Source: Treponema rectale (GTDB lineage: Bacteria; Spirochaetota; Spirochaetia; Treponematales; Treponemataceae). From it: 64,000 bases of DNA. The translations under genes were made by a program, and so were the position numbers. Each line of letters starts with the position of its first letter. Within the stretch, counting starts at the first letter, position 1. Location of the stretch: the NCBI RefSeq assembly GCF_014202035.1, contig NZ_JACHFR010000002.1:620001-684000 (forward strand). Direction: 5' to 3'. The notes under the pieces were generated by a model. That model had not been told where the DNA came from. It worked only from the letters and a program-made list of their open reading frames with translations, and did not search any database. Shown piece by piece: positions 47,610 to 55,721 of the stretch.

Positions 47610-49247
47610 ATGAAACGAATGATTAAAGGTTTAGGGTTTGCAGCAGCATCCCTCTTGATGATTGGTTCAATGGCTTCATGCGGAAACAAATTACCAAAGT
47701 TTTCTGATGATGACATGAATGAATTTGCAAAAGTTGTTTACATGACAACTGGAAACAAACCAAGTGATACAGCAACTCAGGAAATGCTTAAAGAACTTAA
47801 CAAGATTCTTAAAGAAAAAGCAAATGCTGAGCTCGAAATTTACTATATCCCATGGACAAACTATCAGACACAGTACAATCTTACTCTCGCACAGATGGAT
47901 GGAACTGTTGACCTTGTTGGTACTGCTTCTGACTGGCTTGATGCATGGAAAAACTCAAAGAATGGAGCATTCTGTGCTATTCCTGAAGAAGAAATCCAGA
48001 AATGGGCTCCAAAAACATGGAACAGCGTTTCAAAAGAACACTGGGATATGTGCCGCTACAACGGAAAAATCTATCTTATGCCTGAAGATAACTATGCACA
48101 GTGGATTAACCACGGATTTATGTACCGCGGAGACTGGGCAAGAGAAGCTGGCCTTAAGGATGGAGTACACTCATGGGAAGATATGACAAAGTACTTCGAA
48201 TACCTTACAGGTCTTAAGAAGTCAAACTTCTATGCATGGGATTCAACTGGTGCTAACTCTACTTTCCATGCAGACGGATATATTCAGTCAAAATCTGATT
48301 ACATCGCCCTTGACGGTATCAACACACTGGGAACCTTCGGTGTACGCCGTTCTAACCTTAACAAAATCTATTCACCATTCATGGAAGGTGATGAACTTGT
48401 AGAATATGCAAAGCTCATGAAAGAATGGGATGAAATGGGTGTATGGAAGAAAGACGTATTCAACAGCACTGGTGATACACGTGAAGAACTTTACCTTGGT
48501 CAGACTGGTGTAGATCAGCATCATACACAGACATGGTATACAACAGTTCGTCCTCAGATGGATGTAAAACAGCCTGGTTCTGATGTTGGATTCTTCTGGT
48601 TCGGTGAAGAATCTGGAAACGTAACTACAATGACAATCACTCACGGTGCTATGGCTATTTCTGCTGCTTCTAAGCATAAGAGACATGCACTTGCTGTATA
48701 TGATCTTCTCCGCAATGATCCTGAATGTTACCGCCTCTTCAACTACGGTATTGAAGGAAAACAGTATGAAGTTCTTGATGCAAACAAAAATGTTATCAAA
48801 GCTTCTGAGATCAAATACACAGAAGATGAAAACGGCAACATTAAGCTTGACGGTGAATATTACTACAGACCGGTTCTTAACGAAAAGGGAGAGAATGCTT
48901 ATCCTGCAATCGTAACAGATTACTGGTGGGGACGTAATGACAATCTCGAAATCCGCAACGTAAAGGGTGCATGGGATAAGTTTGATGAAATCTGCGCTAT
49001 TTATGACAAAGTAAAGGTTGATTATCCTTACGGACAGATTGTATGGGATGTAGATTCAATTCAGTCAGAGCTTTCTAACATCAGTGACGTATGGTCACGC
49101 TATATGGGTAACATCTGTTATGGTAAAACAACAGATCCGGAAGCTGATGTAAAGAAATTCAGACAGGAACTTAAGCAGGCTGGAATTGACAGAGCAATTG
49201 CTGAACTTCAGAGCCAGCTTGATGCATTCAATAAAAAGAATAAATAA
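47610..49247 (+). CDS. Extracellular solute-binding lipoprotein of the sugar importer, LplA-like
   Basis: A 545-residue lipoprotein that captures oligosaccharide for the two upstream permeases. The signal peptide ends at Cys24 (GSMASCGNK). The length and features such as YIPWTNYQTQYNLTLAQMDGTVDL and DYWWGRN fit the large LplA/family 1 binding proteins rather than the ~420-residue class. Several surface Trp/Tyr residues would suit sugar stacking. GGAGG precedes the ATG. It is separated from the permeases by 241 bp containing the hairpin array, an arrangement that often allows more binding protein than permease to be made. Two terminators follow. The ligand is unknown; the neighbouring GH2 and GH43 genes suggest a plant-type galactan or arabinan oligosaccharide. 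Confidence 0.9.
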   Translation: MKRMIKGLGFAAASLLMIGSMASCGNKLPKFSDDDMNEFAKVVYMTTGNKPSDTATQEMLKELNKILKEKANAELEIYYIPWTNYQTQYNLTLAQMDGTVDLVGTASDWLDAWKNSKNGAFCAIPEEEIQKWAPKTWNSVSKEHWDMCRYNGKIYLMPEDNYAQWINHGFMYRGDWAREAGLKDGVHSWEDMTKYFEYLTGLKKSNFYAWDSTGANSTFHADGYIQSKSDYIALDGINTLGTFGVRRSNLNKIYSPFMEGDELVEYAKLMKEWDEMGVWKKDVFNSTGDTREELYLGQTGVDQHHTQTWYTTVRPQMDVKQPGSDVGFFWFGEESGNVTTMTITHGAMAISAASKHKRHALAVYDLLRNDPECYRLFNYGIEGKQYEVLDANKNVIKASEIKYTEDENGNIKLDGEYYYRPVLNEKGENAYPAIVTDYWWGRNDNLEIRNVKGAWDKFDEICAIYDKVKVDYPYGQIVWDVDSIQSELSNISDVWSRYMGNICYGKTTDPEADVKKFRQELKQAGIDRAIAELQSQLDAFNKKNK

Positions 49248-49262
49248 GATTAGTTAATTCTG

Positions 49263-49301
49263 CAGGTATCGCAGCCGCTGCGGTACCTGTATGTCATTTT
49301 T
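49263..49301 (+). terminator. Hairpin after the binding-protein gene
   Basis: CAGGTATCGCAG (49263-49274) pairs with CTGCGGTACCTG (49278-49289) over 12 bp with one G-U pair. The T run starts about 7 nt later. Confidence 0.6.
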
Positions 49302-49317
49302 TTACTGCTTTAGAGAA

Positions 49318-49349
49318 GAGGGATGCGAAGTTTTCCATTCCTCTTTTTT
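49318..49349 (+). terminator. Second terminator after the binding-protein gene
   Basis: GAGGGATG (49318-49325) pairs with CATTCCTC (49336-49343) with one G-U pair, followed directly by TTTTTT. Confidence 0.75.
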
Positions 49350-49359
49350 AGTGATTGAG

Positions 49360-49378
49360 TATGAAAACCTTTTCATAA
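49360..49378. promoter_or_regulatory. Palindromic operator, GH2 copy
   Basis: TGAAAACCTTTTCA at 49362-49375 within TATGAAAACC...CATAA. It is the exact reverse complement of the importer copy and lies between the preceding terminator and the GH2 gene. A clear promoter could not be fixed around it. Confidence 0.6.
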
Positions 49379-49476
49379 TCAAATAGTTTTTTTTGTAATA
49401 AAGTGCCAGGTTCCGGATTAAATTCCGCATAACATGGGTTTTTAGAACAGTCCCGGCTTTTATACAGGAGTTTAGG

Positions 49477-51789
49477 ATGAATTACAATCTTAAAGACGGA
49501 TGGTTATTTAGTTTACAGAACCATTTTGAAAACCTTCATTCAGTTATTAAGTCAGGTGATTTTTGGGCAAGAGATTTTGACGATTCATCCTGGAAAAAAG
49601 TAAGTGTTCCGTACGACTGGGCCCCTTCCTTTCCGTTCAGCAGAGAAAATTCAAGCGGAACAGGATATCTTCCTGGTGGTACCGGCTGGTTCCGCTGTCA
49701 TTTTGACGGCAGCACCATGAAGAATAAACGGGTACGTGTATGTTTTGATGGAGTTTATAAACATGCCCGCGTATGGTGTAACGGTTATTATTTTGGAAAT
49801 CATCAGAATGGTTTTACATCATTTGAATTTGATATAACAGAAAGTATTAAGACAGACAGTGAAAATGTTCTTGCAGTATGTGTCAGTCATGAAGACATAG
49901 CTGACTGCCGCTGGTATACAGGAAGCGGAATAATGCGTCCTGTTGTGCTTAAGGTTACAGATGACTGTCATATAACAGACGACGGAGTTTTCTTTTATTC
50001 TAAAGATAATAAGCAGATTTATGTAGATACCCGCGTAAAAAATGCCGGAAGTATTAAACATGCTCTTGAAGTAACTGTTAATCTTGCTGATAAGGACGGA
50101 AAAAGCGTTTACACAAGAACTCAGAAAGGAGATATAGCTGCTTCAGAAACAGCATCCTATGAATTTACTTATGAACTGCCGGAAGTGCATGAATGGTCTC
50201 CGGAAGATCCGTATCTCTATACTTTGAATGTTTCAGTTGTAAGTGACGGTAAAGAAAGTGACAGCTGTTCTCAGCAGGTAGGAATTCGTGAACTTAAGTT
50301 TGATGCTGACAAAGGATTTTTCTGTAATGGAAAGAGTTACAAGTTTAAGGGACTTTGTGTTCATGAAGATGCAGGCTGCTGGGGTAATGCAGTTCCTAAG
50401 GAAGTGTGGGCCCGCCGTCTTGCAAAGCTTCAGGAAGCAGGATGTAATGCAATCCGCATGAGTCATAATCCTCATTCAGATGAGCTTTATCAGCTTTGTG
50501 ATGAAATGGGATTCTTTGTCATGGATGAAATCTATGATGAATGGCAGGAACCGAAGAATAAATGGTGGCAGGGTCATAATGTTTATCCGCCAAGCCATCA
50601 GGGAATTACAGATGATTTCTTAAGCTGTTATAAAGATGACTGCCGTTCATTTGTAGTACGCCGCCGCAATCATCCTTGTGTTGTTATGTATTCAATCGGT
50701 AACGAAATTGACTATCCGAACGATCCTTACTGTTCTCCAAAATTTAAGGAGATGACGGGAAATAACGATGCTTCAAAACCGGCAGCAGAAAGACAGTTCA
50801 ATCCAAATCATCCTGATATCGGACAGATTGGCGGAATAGCAAAAATGCTTTCGGCACAGGTAAAGCTCTGGGATACGACCCGTCCTGTAACCATGGCTCT
50901 TGCATTCCCTGAACTTTCCAGTGATACGGGAGTTGTGGATGCCCTTGATGTTATCGGTTACAACTATAAGGAACAGTTTTATAAAGAAGACCACAAACGT
51001 TTCCCGAATAAAATGTTTGTAGGTAGTGAAAACCAGCACGGTCTTGATGCATGGCGTGCTGTTACTGATAACGAATACATTGCAGGACAGTTCCTCTGGA
51101 CAGGAATTGACTATCTGGGAGAAGCAAAAGGCTGGCCTGTACATGGAAGTTATGCAGGTCTTTTAACGCTTGCAGGCTTTGAAAAGCCGATGTACTACTT
51201 CCGCAAAGGTTTGTGGAGCAGTGAGAAGTTCTGTAAGATTTTTACAGCTGTTAGCGAAGAAGATTACTGGAACAGACCATGGCTTGAAAGCTGGAATTAT
51301 GCTTCCGGAACAAAAGTTGATGTCCGTGTTTTCTCTAATGAAGATGAAGTTGAACTTTTTGTAAACGGAAAGTCAGCCGGTAAGGCAAACCCTAAAGAAA
51401 AAGGTTTTGCTGAATTCACACTTGATTATGAAGAAGGAGAGATTTCTGTAAAAGCTTCTTCCAGCGATGATGTAATCGTAACGACTGGTGCTGCAGTTGC
51501 CTTTAATGCAACGGTTGTTTCTGGTGAAGAAGTTCAGCAGATAGAAGTTTCTGTTGTTGATGATCTGGATAATCCTGTAGTAACAGATTCTTCACTTATC
51601 ACAGTAGAAACAGAAGGCTGCGTGCTTGCAGGAATTGAAAACGGAGACCTTGCAGATGTAACTGAATATTCTGCAAATTACCGTCATGCCTATAACGGAA
51701 AATTGATTGTTTACGTAAAAAAATGTTCAGACAACGCAAGCGTAACTTTCAGAAGTGCAGGTAAAACTGAACTTACAGTAGAAGTATGA
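49477..51789 (+). CDS. Glycoside hydrolase family 2 (beta-galactosidase-like)
   Basis: A 770-residue retaining exo-glycosidase. In order: a sugar-binding jelly-roll (about 1-175, with DDSSWKKVSVPYDW and ARVWCNGYYFGNHQNG), an Ig-like domain (about 180-275), a TIM barrel (about 280-580) and C-terminal Ig-like domains (about 600-770, FSNEDEVELFVNGKSAG). The acid/base Glu is in SIGNEIDYP near residue 410 and the nucleophile is probably the Glu of VGSENQHG near 517. There is no signal peptide, so it should act in the cytoplasm on imported oligosaccharides. A CAGGAG ribosome site lies 6 nt before ATG. It carries the same operator as the importer and the GH43 operon. Whether it acts on beta-galactosides, glucuronides or another sugar cannot be settled from sequence alone. 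Confidence 0.9.
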   Translation: MNYNLKDGWLFSLQNHFENLHSVIKSGDFWARDFDDSSWKKVSVPYDWAPSFPFSRENSSGTGYLPGGTGWFRCHFDGSTMKNKRVRVCFDGVYKHARVWCNGYYFGNHQNGFTSFEFDITESIKTDSENVLAVCVSHEDIADCRWYTGSGIMRPVVLKVTDDCHITDDGVFFYSKDNKQIYVDTRVKNAGSIKHALEVTVNLADKDGKSVYTRTQKGDIAASETASYEFTYELPEVHEWSPEDPYLYTLNVSVVSDGKESDSCSQQVGIRELKFDADKGFFCNGKSYKFKGLCVHEDAGCWGNAVPKEVWARRLAKLQEAGCNAIRMSHNPHSDELYQLCDEMGFFVMDEIYDEWQEPKNKWWQGHNVYPPSHQGITDDFLSCYKDDCRSFVVRRRNHPCVVMYSIGNEIDYPNDPYCSPKFKEMTGNNDASKPAAERQFNPNHPDIGQIGGIAKMLSAQVKLWDTTRPVTMALAFPELSSDTGVVDALDVIGYNYKEQFYKEDHKRFPNKMFVGSENQHGLDAWRAVTDNEYIAGQFLWTGIDYLGEAKGWPVHGSYAGLLTLAGFEKPMYYFRKGLWSSEKFCKIFTAVSEEDYWNRPWLESWNYASGTKVDVRVFSNEDEVELFVNGKSAGKANPKEKGFAEFTLDYEEGEISVKASSSDDVIVTTGAAVAFNATVVSGEEVQQIEVSVVDDLDNPVVTDSSLITVETEGCVLAGIENGDLADVTEYSANYRHAYNGKLIVYVKKCSDNASVTFRSAGKTELTVEV

Positions 51790-51825
51790 TGAAAATACTT
51801 AATTAAAATATCAGAAGCAGGGAAT

Positions 51826-51864
51826 AAGCCCTCCGGTAAATAACCGGAGGGCTTATTTTTTTTT
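51826..51864 (+). terminator. Terminator after the GH2 gene
   Basis: AAGCCCTCCGG (51826-51836) pairs perfectly with CCGGAGGGCTT (51844-51854), followed by A and nine T. A 39-nt block here (51823-51861) recurs identically at 52527-52565. Confidence 0.92.
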
Positions 51865-51866
51865 CG

Positions 51867-51914
51867 CCATTACTATAGCAATGGGGTAGTAGAGAACTTG
51901 ACAGTTCTCTACTA
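51867..51914 (+). promoter_or_regulatory. Two palindromes upstream of the small lipoprotein gene
   Basis: CCATTACTATAGCAATGG (51867-51884) is an almost perfect 18-bp palindrome. TAGTAGAGAACT-TGAC-AGTTCTCTACTA (51887-51914) is a perfect 12-bp stem with a 4-nt loop. Neither is followed by a T run. They may be operators or a structured leader; TTGACA lies at the centre of the second but no matching -10 box is clear. Confidence 0.45.
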
Positions 51915-51968
51915 AAGACTTCCTGTTAATCCTTTTGAGATTAGGAAAAAAGTTAAAGGAGGATATAT

Positions 51969-52493
51969 ATGAAACTTTTTAAAAAATTAATGGGAGCATT
52001 TGCTTGTGTGATTTTATTTACAGGGTGTCAGGAAAAAGTAGAAGATAATCCTGAGAATAGTTATGAGTATATTTGCGGAGAATATGAAACTTCTTATGGT
52101 ACGCTTGTGATTACTCCTACAGAGAATTATCTTCTTACTGATTCTGATGAAAAACTCGATACTGATGTTTCTTATGATTATGACGGTTATGCAGAAGTTC
52201 GTTTGGTTTCCTCAAGAAAAACAGAAACCGTAGCAGTGTCTTCTTACTATGCGGATAAAACTACAGAGATTCATTTTGAGTTGCAGAAAAATCATGGTAC
52301 ATTAATTGAAAAATTAGAAACTATTTATGGTGATACTTTATATACTGATAAAGATAAAACATCACCTAAGTTTACATGGTATTTTTCAGAAAAAGTATAT
52401 GGGTGTTATGAGAGTAATAATTCTGTAACCTATACAGGTGAGGGGAGTGAAAGGTATTATTCTGAAATAATAAAGATAAATCAATTTGATTAA
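51969..52493 (+). CDS. Small lipoprotein of unknown function
   Basis: A 174-residue predicted lipoprotein: the signal peptide ends at Cys20 (ILFTGCQEK) and AAAGGAGG precedes the ATG. The mature part is acidic and beta-rich, with YEYICGEYETSYGTLVITPTEN resembling a small lipocalin- or calycin-like start, but I cannot assign a family. Its sequence has long Tyr/Ser/Thr-rich stretches and slightly different codon use from the transporter genes. It sits alone between two identical terminators, so it is a single-gene transcription unit that may have arrived as a cassette. Nothing in it suggests catalysis. Confidence 0.75.
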   Translation: MKLFKKLMGAFACVILFTGCQEKVEDNPENSYEYICGEYETSYGTLVITPTENYLLTDSDEKLDTDVSYDYDGYAEVRLVSSRKTETVAVSSYYADKTTEIHFELQKNHGTLIEKLETIYGDTLYTDKDKTSPKFTWYFSEKVYGCYESNNSVTYTGEGSERYYSEIIKINQFD

Positions 52494-52529
52494 ATGTGAA
52501 TCTGATAAAAAAAGTACAGCTCCCATAAT

Positions 52530-52565
52530 AAGCCCTCCGGTAAATAACCGGAGGGCTTATTTTTT
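52530..52565 (+). terminator. Terminator after the small lipoprotein gene
   Basis: The same AAGCCCTCCGG/CCGGAGGGCTT hairpin as at 51826-51854, with an identical loop, followed by A and six T. Confidence 0.92.
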
Positions 52566-52615
52566 ATCATGAGTTTTTATTTGAAAAAGCAGTGATTTAG
52601 CTTTAAAATAGAAGT

Positions 52616-53995
52616 ATGAATTTTCAGGATTTAGTTGATTCCTTTGAAAAGGCAAGTGCTGTTATGTCAGTCAGAAAAACTGACGACGGCCATTATGACG
52701 AAATAAGAATTGTCTGTGCAAATGACAGCTATAAACAGATAATGGGCACTGGTTATTATAACAACATGATTTATTCAGAACTTGTGCCTAAAGAACCGAA
52801 TTTTGAAGATTTCTGTTATAGGGCTGCCGTTTTAAAACAGTCTCTTCACACTTATGTAGATGCAAAATCCATGGATGTTTGGACCGATGGCGTTTATTCA
52901 CCCTTATCCTCTGAATTGGATAAAGACGGTCTTTATTATTTTTTATTTTCCTTTGAGTTCACTAAAAAACCAGAATCAGAAAGAATGTCAAATGTTTCTA
53001 TGGAAACTGCTTCAAATGTTATTCAGACCTGTATAAATTTACGCGGGACAGATAATTTTTATGAAAGCATGAATAAAGTTATTTCTGATATTCAAAAGAT
53101 TACTGATTCATTCTGCAGCTGTATCATTATGATAGACAGCTCACAGAAAAAATATGCACCTCTGTGTTCAAAGTTTAATAATGATGATGTTTCAATAAAT
53201 GACTTTATGCCTTATCTGACTCCTGATGTAGTATTCTCCTGGGAAGAGACTATCGGAAAACATGATAACGTAATTATAAAAAATGAATTTGATATGGCAG
53301 AACTTGAAAAAATTAATCCTGTCTGGGTAAAAAGCCTTAAAGGGGCCGGGGTAAAAACTCTTATTCTTGTTCCTCTTACAAAAGGTAAAAAAATGATGGG
53401 CGTTCTGTTTGTTACCAATTTTAATACTGACAAAATTGTAGAACTAAAAGAGTATATTGAATTAAGTGCTTTTTTTCTTTCTGCAGAAGTTGCAAGTAAT
53501 GAACTTATGGAACGCCTGGAATACATGAGTAATATAGATACTCTTACAGGAGTTAAAAACCGTAATTCTATGAATGCCAGAGTAGACTGGCATGTTAAAA
53601 AGAGTTACACGGTTGCAGTTCCATATGGTGTAATATTTGTGGACTTAAATGGACTTAAGCAGTGCAATGATACAGGAGGACATGAAGCAGGAGATGCCCT
53701 CTTAATAAATGCAGCAAATCTTTTAAGACGGCATTTTGAAAATTATGAAATCTATCGTTCTGGGGGAGATGAATTTGTAATAATTCTTCCAGGGTGCCAG
53801 AAAGATGAACTTGAAGAAAAAGTAAAAAAACTTCGCTCAGAAACAGGATATGGTTCAGACGTTTGTCTTGCAATTGGTTCCGCATGGACTCAGAATGAAC
53901 AGGAATTGCGAATGTGCATGCATATCGCCGATGAAGCAATGTACGCCGACAAAAACGAATATTACCGTCAGCACAAAGAAGTAAAAAAAAGATAG
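52616..53995 (+). CDS. GGDEF diguanylate cyclase with N-terminal sensory region
   Basis: A 459-residue soluble signalling protein predicted to make cyclic di-GMP from GTP. The N-terminal ~120 residues are PAS-like (IRIVCANDSYKQIMG). A GAF-like domain follows, about 135-300 (ILVPLTKGKKMMGVLFVTNF). The GGDEF domain starts at DTLTGVKNRNSM, with intact SGGDEF at residues 382-387 and DLNGLKQCNDTGGHEAGD as the Mg/GTP site. The product-inhibition I-site (RxxD, 5 residues before GGDEF) reads FENY, so feedback inhibition is probably absent. There is no transmembrane segment and no EAL domain. The ribosome site is weak (AGAAG). It converges on kduI, with back-to-back terminators between them. The ligand is unknown. 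Confidence 0.9.
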   Translation: MNFQDLVDSFEKASAVMSVRKTDDGHYDEIRIVCANDSYKQIMGTGYYNNMIYSELVPKEPNFEDFCYRAAVLKQSLHTYVDAKSMDVWTDGVYSPLSSELDKDGLYYFLFSFEFTKKPESERMSNVSMETASNVIQTCINLRGTDNFYESMNKVISDIQKITDSFCSCIIMIDSSQKKYAPLCSKFNNDDVSINDFMPYLTPDVVFSWEETIGKHDNVIIKNEFDMAELEKINPVWVKSLKGAGVKTLILVPLTKGKKMMGVLFVTNFNTDKIVELKEYIELSAFFLSAEVASNELMERLEYMSNIDTLTGVKNRNSMNARVDWHVKKSYTVAVPYGVIFVDLNGLKQCNDTGGHEAGDALLINAANLLRRHFENYEIYRSGGDEFVIILPGCQKDELEEKVKKLRSETGYGSDVCLAIGSAWTQNEQELRMCMHIADEAMYADKNEYYRQHKEVKKR

Positions 53996-54003
53996 GATTA
54001 TGT

Positions 54004-54050
54004 AAAAATGGAACAAATCGTAAGTTCAACCTGCGATTTGTTCCATTTTT
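54004..54050 (+). terminator. Terminator after the GGDEF gene
   Basis: A perfect 17-bp stem: AAAAATGGAACAAATCG (54004-54020) with its complement at 54034-54050, 13-nt loop. The A and T tracts at its ends make it usable in both directions. Confidence 0.85.
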
Positions 54051-54051
54051 A

Positions 54052-54094
54052 AAACAAAAAAAGCCCGGCCTTTCAAAAGCGAAAGCCGGGCTTT
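54052..54094 (-). terminator. Terminator of the kdu operon
   Basis: AAAGCCCGGC (54060-54069) pairs with GCCGGGCTTT (54085-54094), extended by TTTC/GAAA with one bulge. Read on the minus strand it is followed by a T run, so it closes kduD-gntR-kduI. Confidence 0.85.
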
Positions 54095-54115
54095 AGTGTT
54101 TACAGTTCGTAAAAC

Positions 54116-54958
54116 CTATCTCAAATCCTGTGTTTTAATCCAGTCCTGATCTGTATATGTACGGTTTTCACCAGCCATACTCCAGATAAAGGTGTAGTTG
54201 CGTGTTCCGCAGCCTGAGTGGATTGACCAGCTTGGGTTGATGACAGCTTCATCATTGTGCATTACGATGTGACGGGTTTCCTGTGGTTCACCAAAGAAGT
54301 GGAACAAAGCCTGATCTTCAGGAATATCAAAATAGAAGTAAACTTCCATGCGGCGCTCGTGAGTGTGAGCCGGCATTGTATTCCATACAGAACCTGGTTC
54401 AAGGTGAGTAAGACCCATAGAAAGCTGGCATGTATCAAGAACATCCGGGTGAATGTACTGATTGATGGTGCGTTCATTACTTTCTTCAAGAGAACCAAGA
54501 TGAACGTGTTTTGCATCATTCAGTGTAATAAGTTTAAGTGGAAAAGCCCTGTGTGCCGGAGTAGAGTTCATGTAGAATTTTGCAGGTTTAGCAGCATCCT
54601 TTGAAGAAAGCATAACCTTTTTTGTACCCATTGGAATGTAAAGTGCATCATAGTGGTTAAGGGTATAATCCGTACCGTCTACATTTACGACACCGGTCTC
54701 TCCGATATTGATTATTCCAAGTTCACGGCGTTCAAGAAAATAATTTACACCGAAGTCTTTCATTGCATCGATGTTTTTTTCAAGATCTACTTTTTCTGTG
54801 GTAGGCATTGCACCTAATGTAACTATGCGGTCAACATGTGAATAAACTGCACTTACATCATTTGCATTGAAAATATTCTGAATGAGGAATTCTTTGCGAA
54901 GTTCTTCAGTTGTCATGTGCTTGAAGGCTTCTTTTCCTGTAGAATAACGTACATCCAT
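54116..54958 (-). CDS. kduI: 5-dehydro-4-deoxy-D-glucuronate isomerase KduI
   Basis: A 280-residue cytoplasmic cupin isomerase that interconverts 5-keto-4-deoxyuronate and 2,5-diketo-3-deoxygluconate, the step after unsaturated uronates are released from pectin or uronate-containing glycans. The N-terminal MDVRYSTGKEAFKHMTTEELRKEFLI is typical of the family. Zinc ligands are visible in AHTHERRMEVYFYFD (around residue 200) and near PSWSIHSG. Length is the usual 278-280. It is third in the operon kduD-gntR-kduI, 23 bp after the regulator gene, with GGGAG as ribosome site. The next enzyme for its product, KduD, is encoded in the same operon; KDG kinase and aldolase are not in the window. Confidence 0.96.
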   Translation of the reverse strand: MDVRYSTGKEAFKHMTTEELRKEFLIQNIFNANDVSAVYSHVDRIVTLGAMPTTEKVDLEKNIDAMKDFGVNYFLERRELGIINIGETGVVNVDGTDYTLNHYDALYIPMGTKKVMLSSKDAAKPAKFYMNSTPAHRAFPLKLITLNDAKHVHLGSLEESNERTINQYIHPDVLDTCQLSMGLTHLEPGSVWNTMPAHTHERRMEVYFYFDIPEDQALFHFFGEPQETRHIVMHNDEAVINPSWSIHSGCGTRNYTFIWSMAGENRTYTDQDWIKTQDLR

Positions 54959-54981
54959 TTTATAAAAATCTCCCTGTTAGT

Positions 54982-55707
54982 TCAGTTGTAATATTGTTGA
55001 GTGTAAGAGTTCCAGAATTCTTTTTGCAGCGGCGGAATGAAAAAATGTGCACATTCTTTAAGAACATCTTCATTGGTTCGCCTGATTCCGTCGTGCAGAT
55101 GCCGTCCGATAAGCTTTGGTATAGAATCTGTATCATGCTGTTTAATGGCCTCAACAAGATTTTTATGTCCCGAAACCATTGATGTATAACTCATAGTGTT
55201 TTTATAGTCCAGCATTCTGAATCGGGTATATTCAATTTTCTGTTCCTGAATCATATTCCAGATATGTTCGCAGTTGCGTTCACGGTACCAGATAAGGTGC
55301 AGCTGATTATCCAGATTGAAAAACTGAGTGCTGTCGATTTCTTTTTCAGCTGTAAGGATTTCCTGAAGCCGGATATTATGCTCAAGTTCTTCAATAATGA
55401 AAGCAGAAGGATTTGAATTGATGAATTCGCATATAATATTTGCTTCAAGAACGGTTCTCATGTGAATTATCTGATAAACCTTGTCCATGTTCAAAAGTGA
55501 AGCATGAGTTCCGTAGTATGGTTTTATTTCTACGAGACCCATGTCACTAAGACGACGCAATGCTGTACGGACAGGCGGGCGGGTTACATTAAAACGCTGG
55601 CATATTTCGTTTTCAGAAATTTCCTGACCAGGTTTTATCGTAAGGTCCAGAAGTTCGTTTTTGAGAGTCTCAAATATGATTGTTCCGGCGTCTTGAGAAG
55701 AATTCAT
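54982..55707 (-). CDS. GntR-family regulator, FadR subfamily
   Basis: A 241-residue transcription factor, likely controlling uronate catabolism. The N-terminal winged helix shows the GntR pattern (ETLKNELLDLTIKPGQEISENEICQRFNVTRPPVRTALRRLSDMGLVE). The C-terminal all-helical FCD domain has the expected metal/ligand residues: Asp and His in LDNQLH, His in SGHKNLVEAI and His in GRHLHDGI. Members usually respond to small carboxylates or sugar acids. It lies between kduD (14 bp gap) and kduI (23 bp gap), so it is probably autoregulated. A candidate operator lies in the divergent region at 56679-56690. No other transcription factor is encoded in the window. The ribosome site is GAGG, 8 nt before ATG. 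Confidence 0.9.
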   Translation of the reverse strand: MNSSQDAGTIIFETLKNELLDLTIKPGQEISENEICQRFNVTRPPVRTALRRLSDMGLVEIKPYYGTHASLLNMDKVYQIIHMRTVLEANIICEFINSNPSAFIIEELEHNIRLQEILTAEKEIDSTQFFNLDNQLHLIWYRERNCEHIWNMIQEQKIEYTRFRMLDYKNTMSYTSMVSGHKNLVEAIKQHDTDSIPKLIGRHLHDGIRRTNEDVLKECAHFFIPPLQKEFWNSYTQQYYN

Positions 55708-55721
55708 TACGAAGCCTCAGA

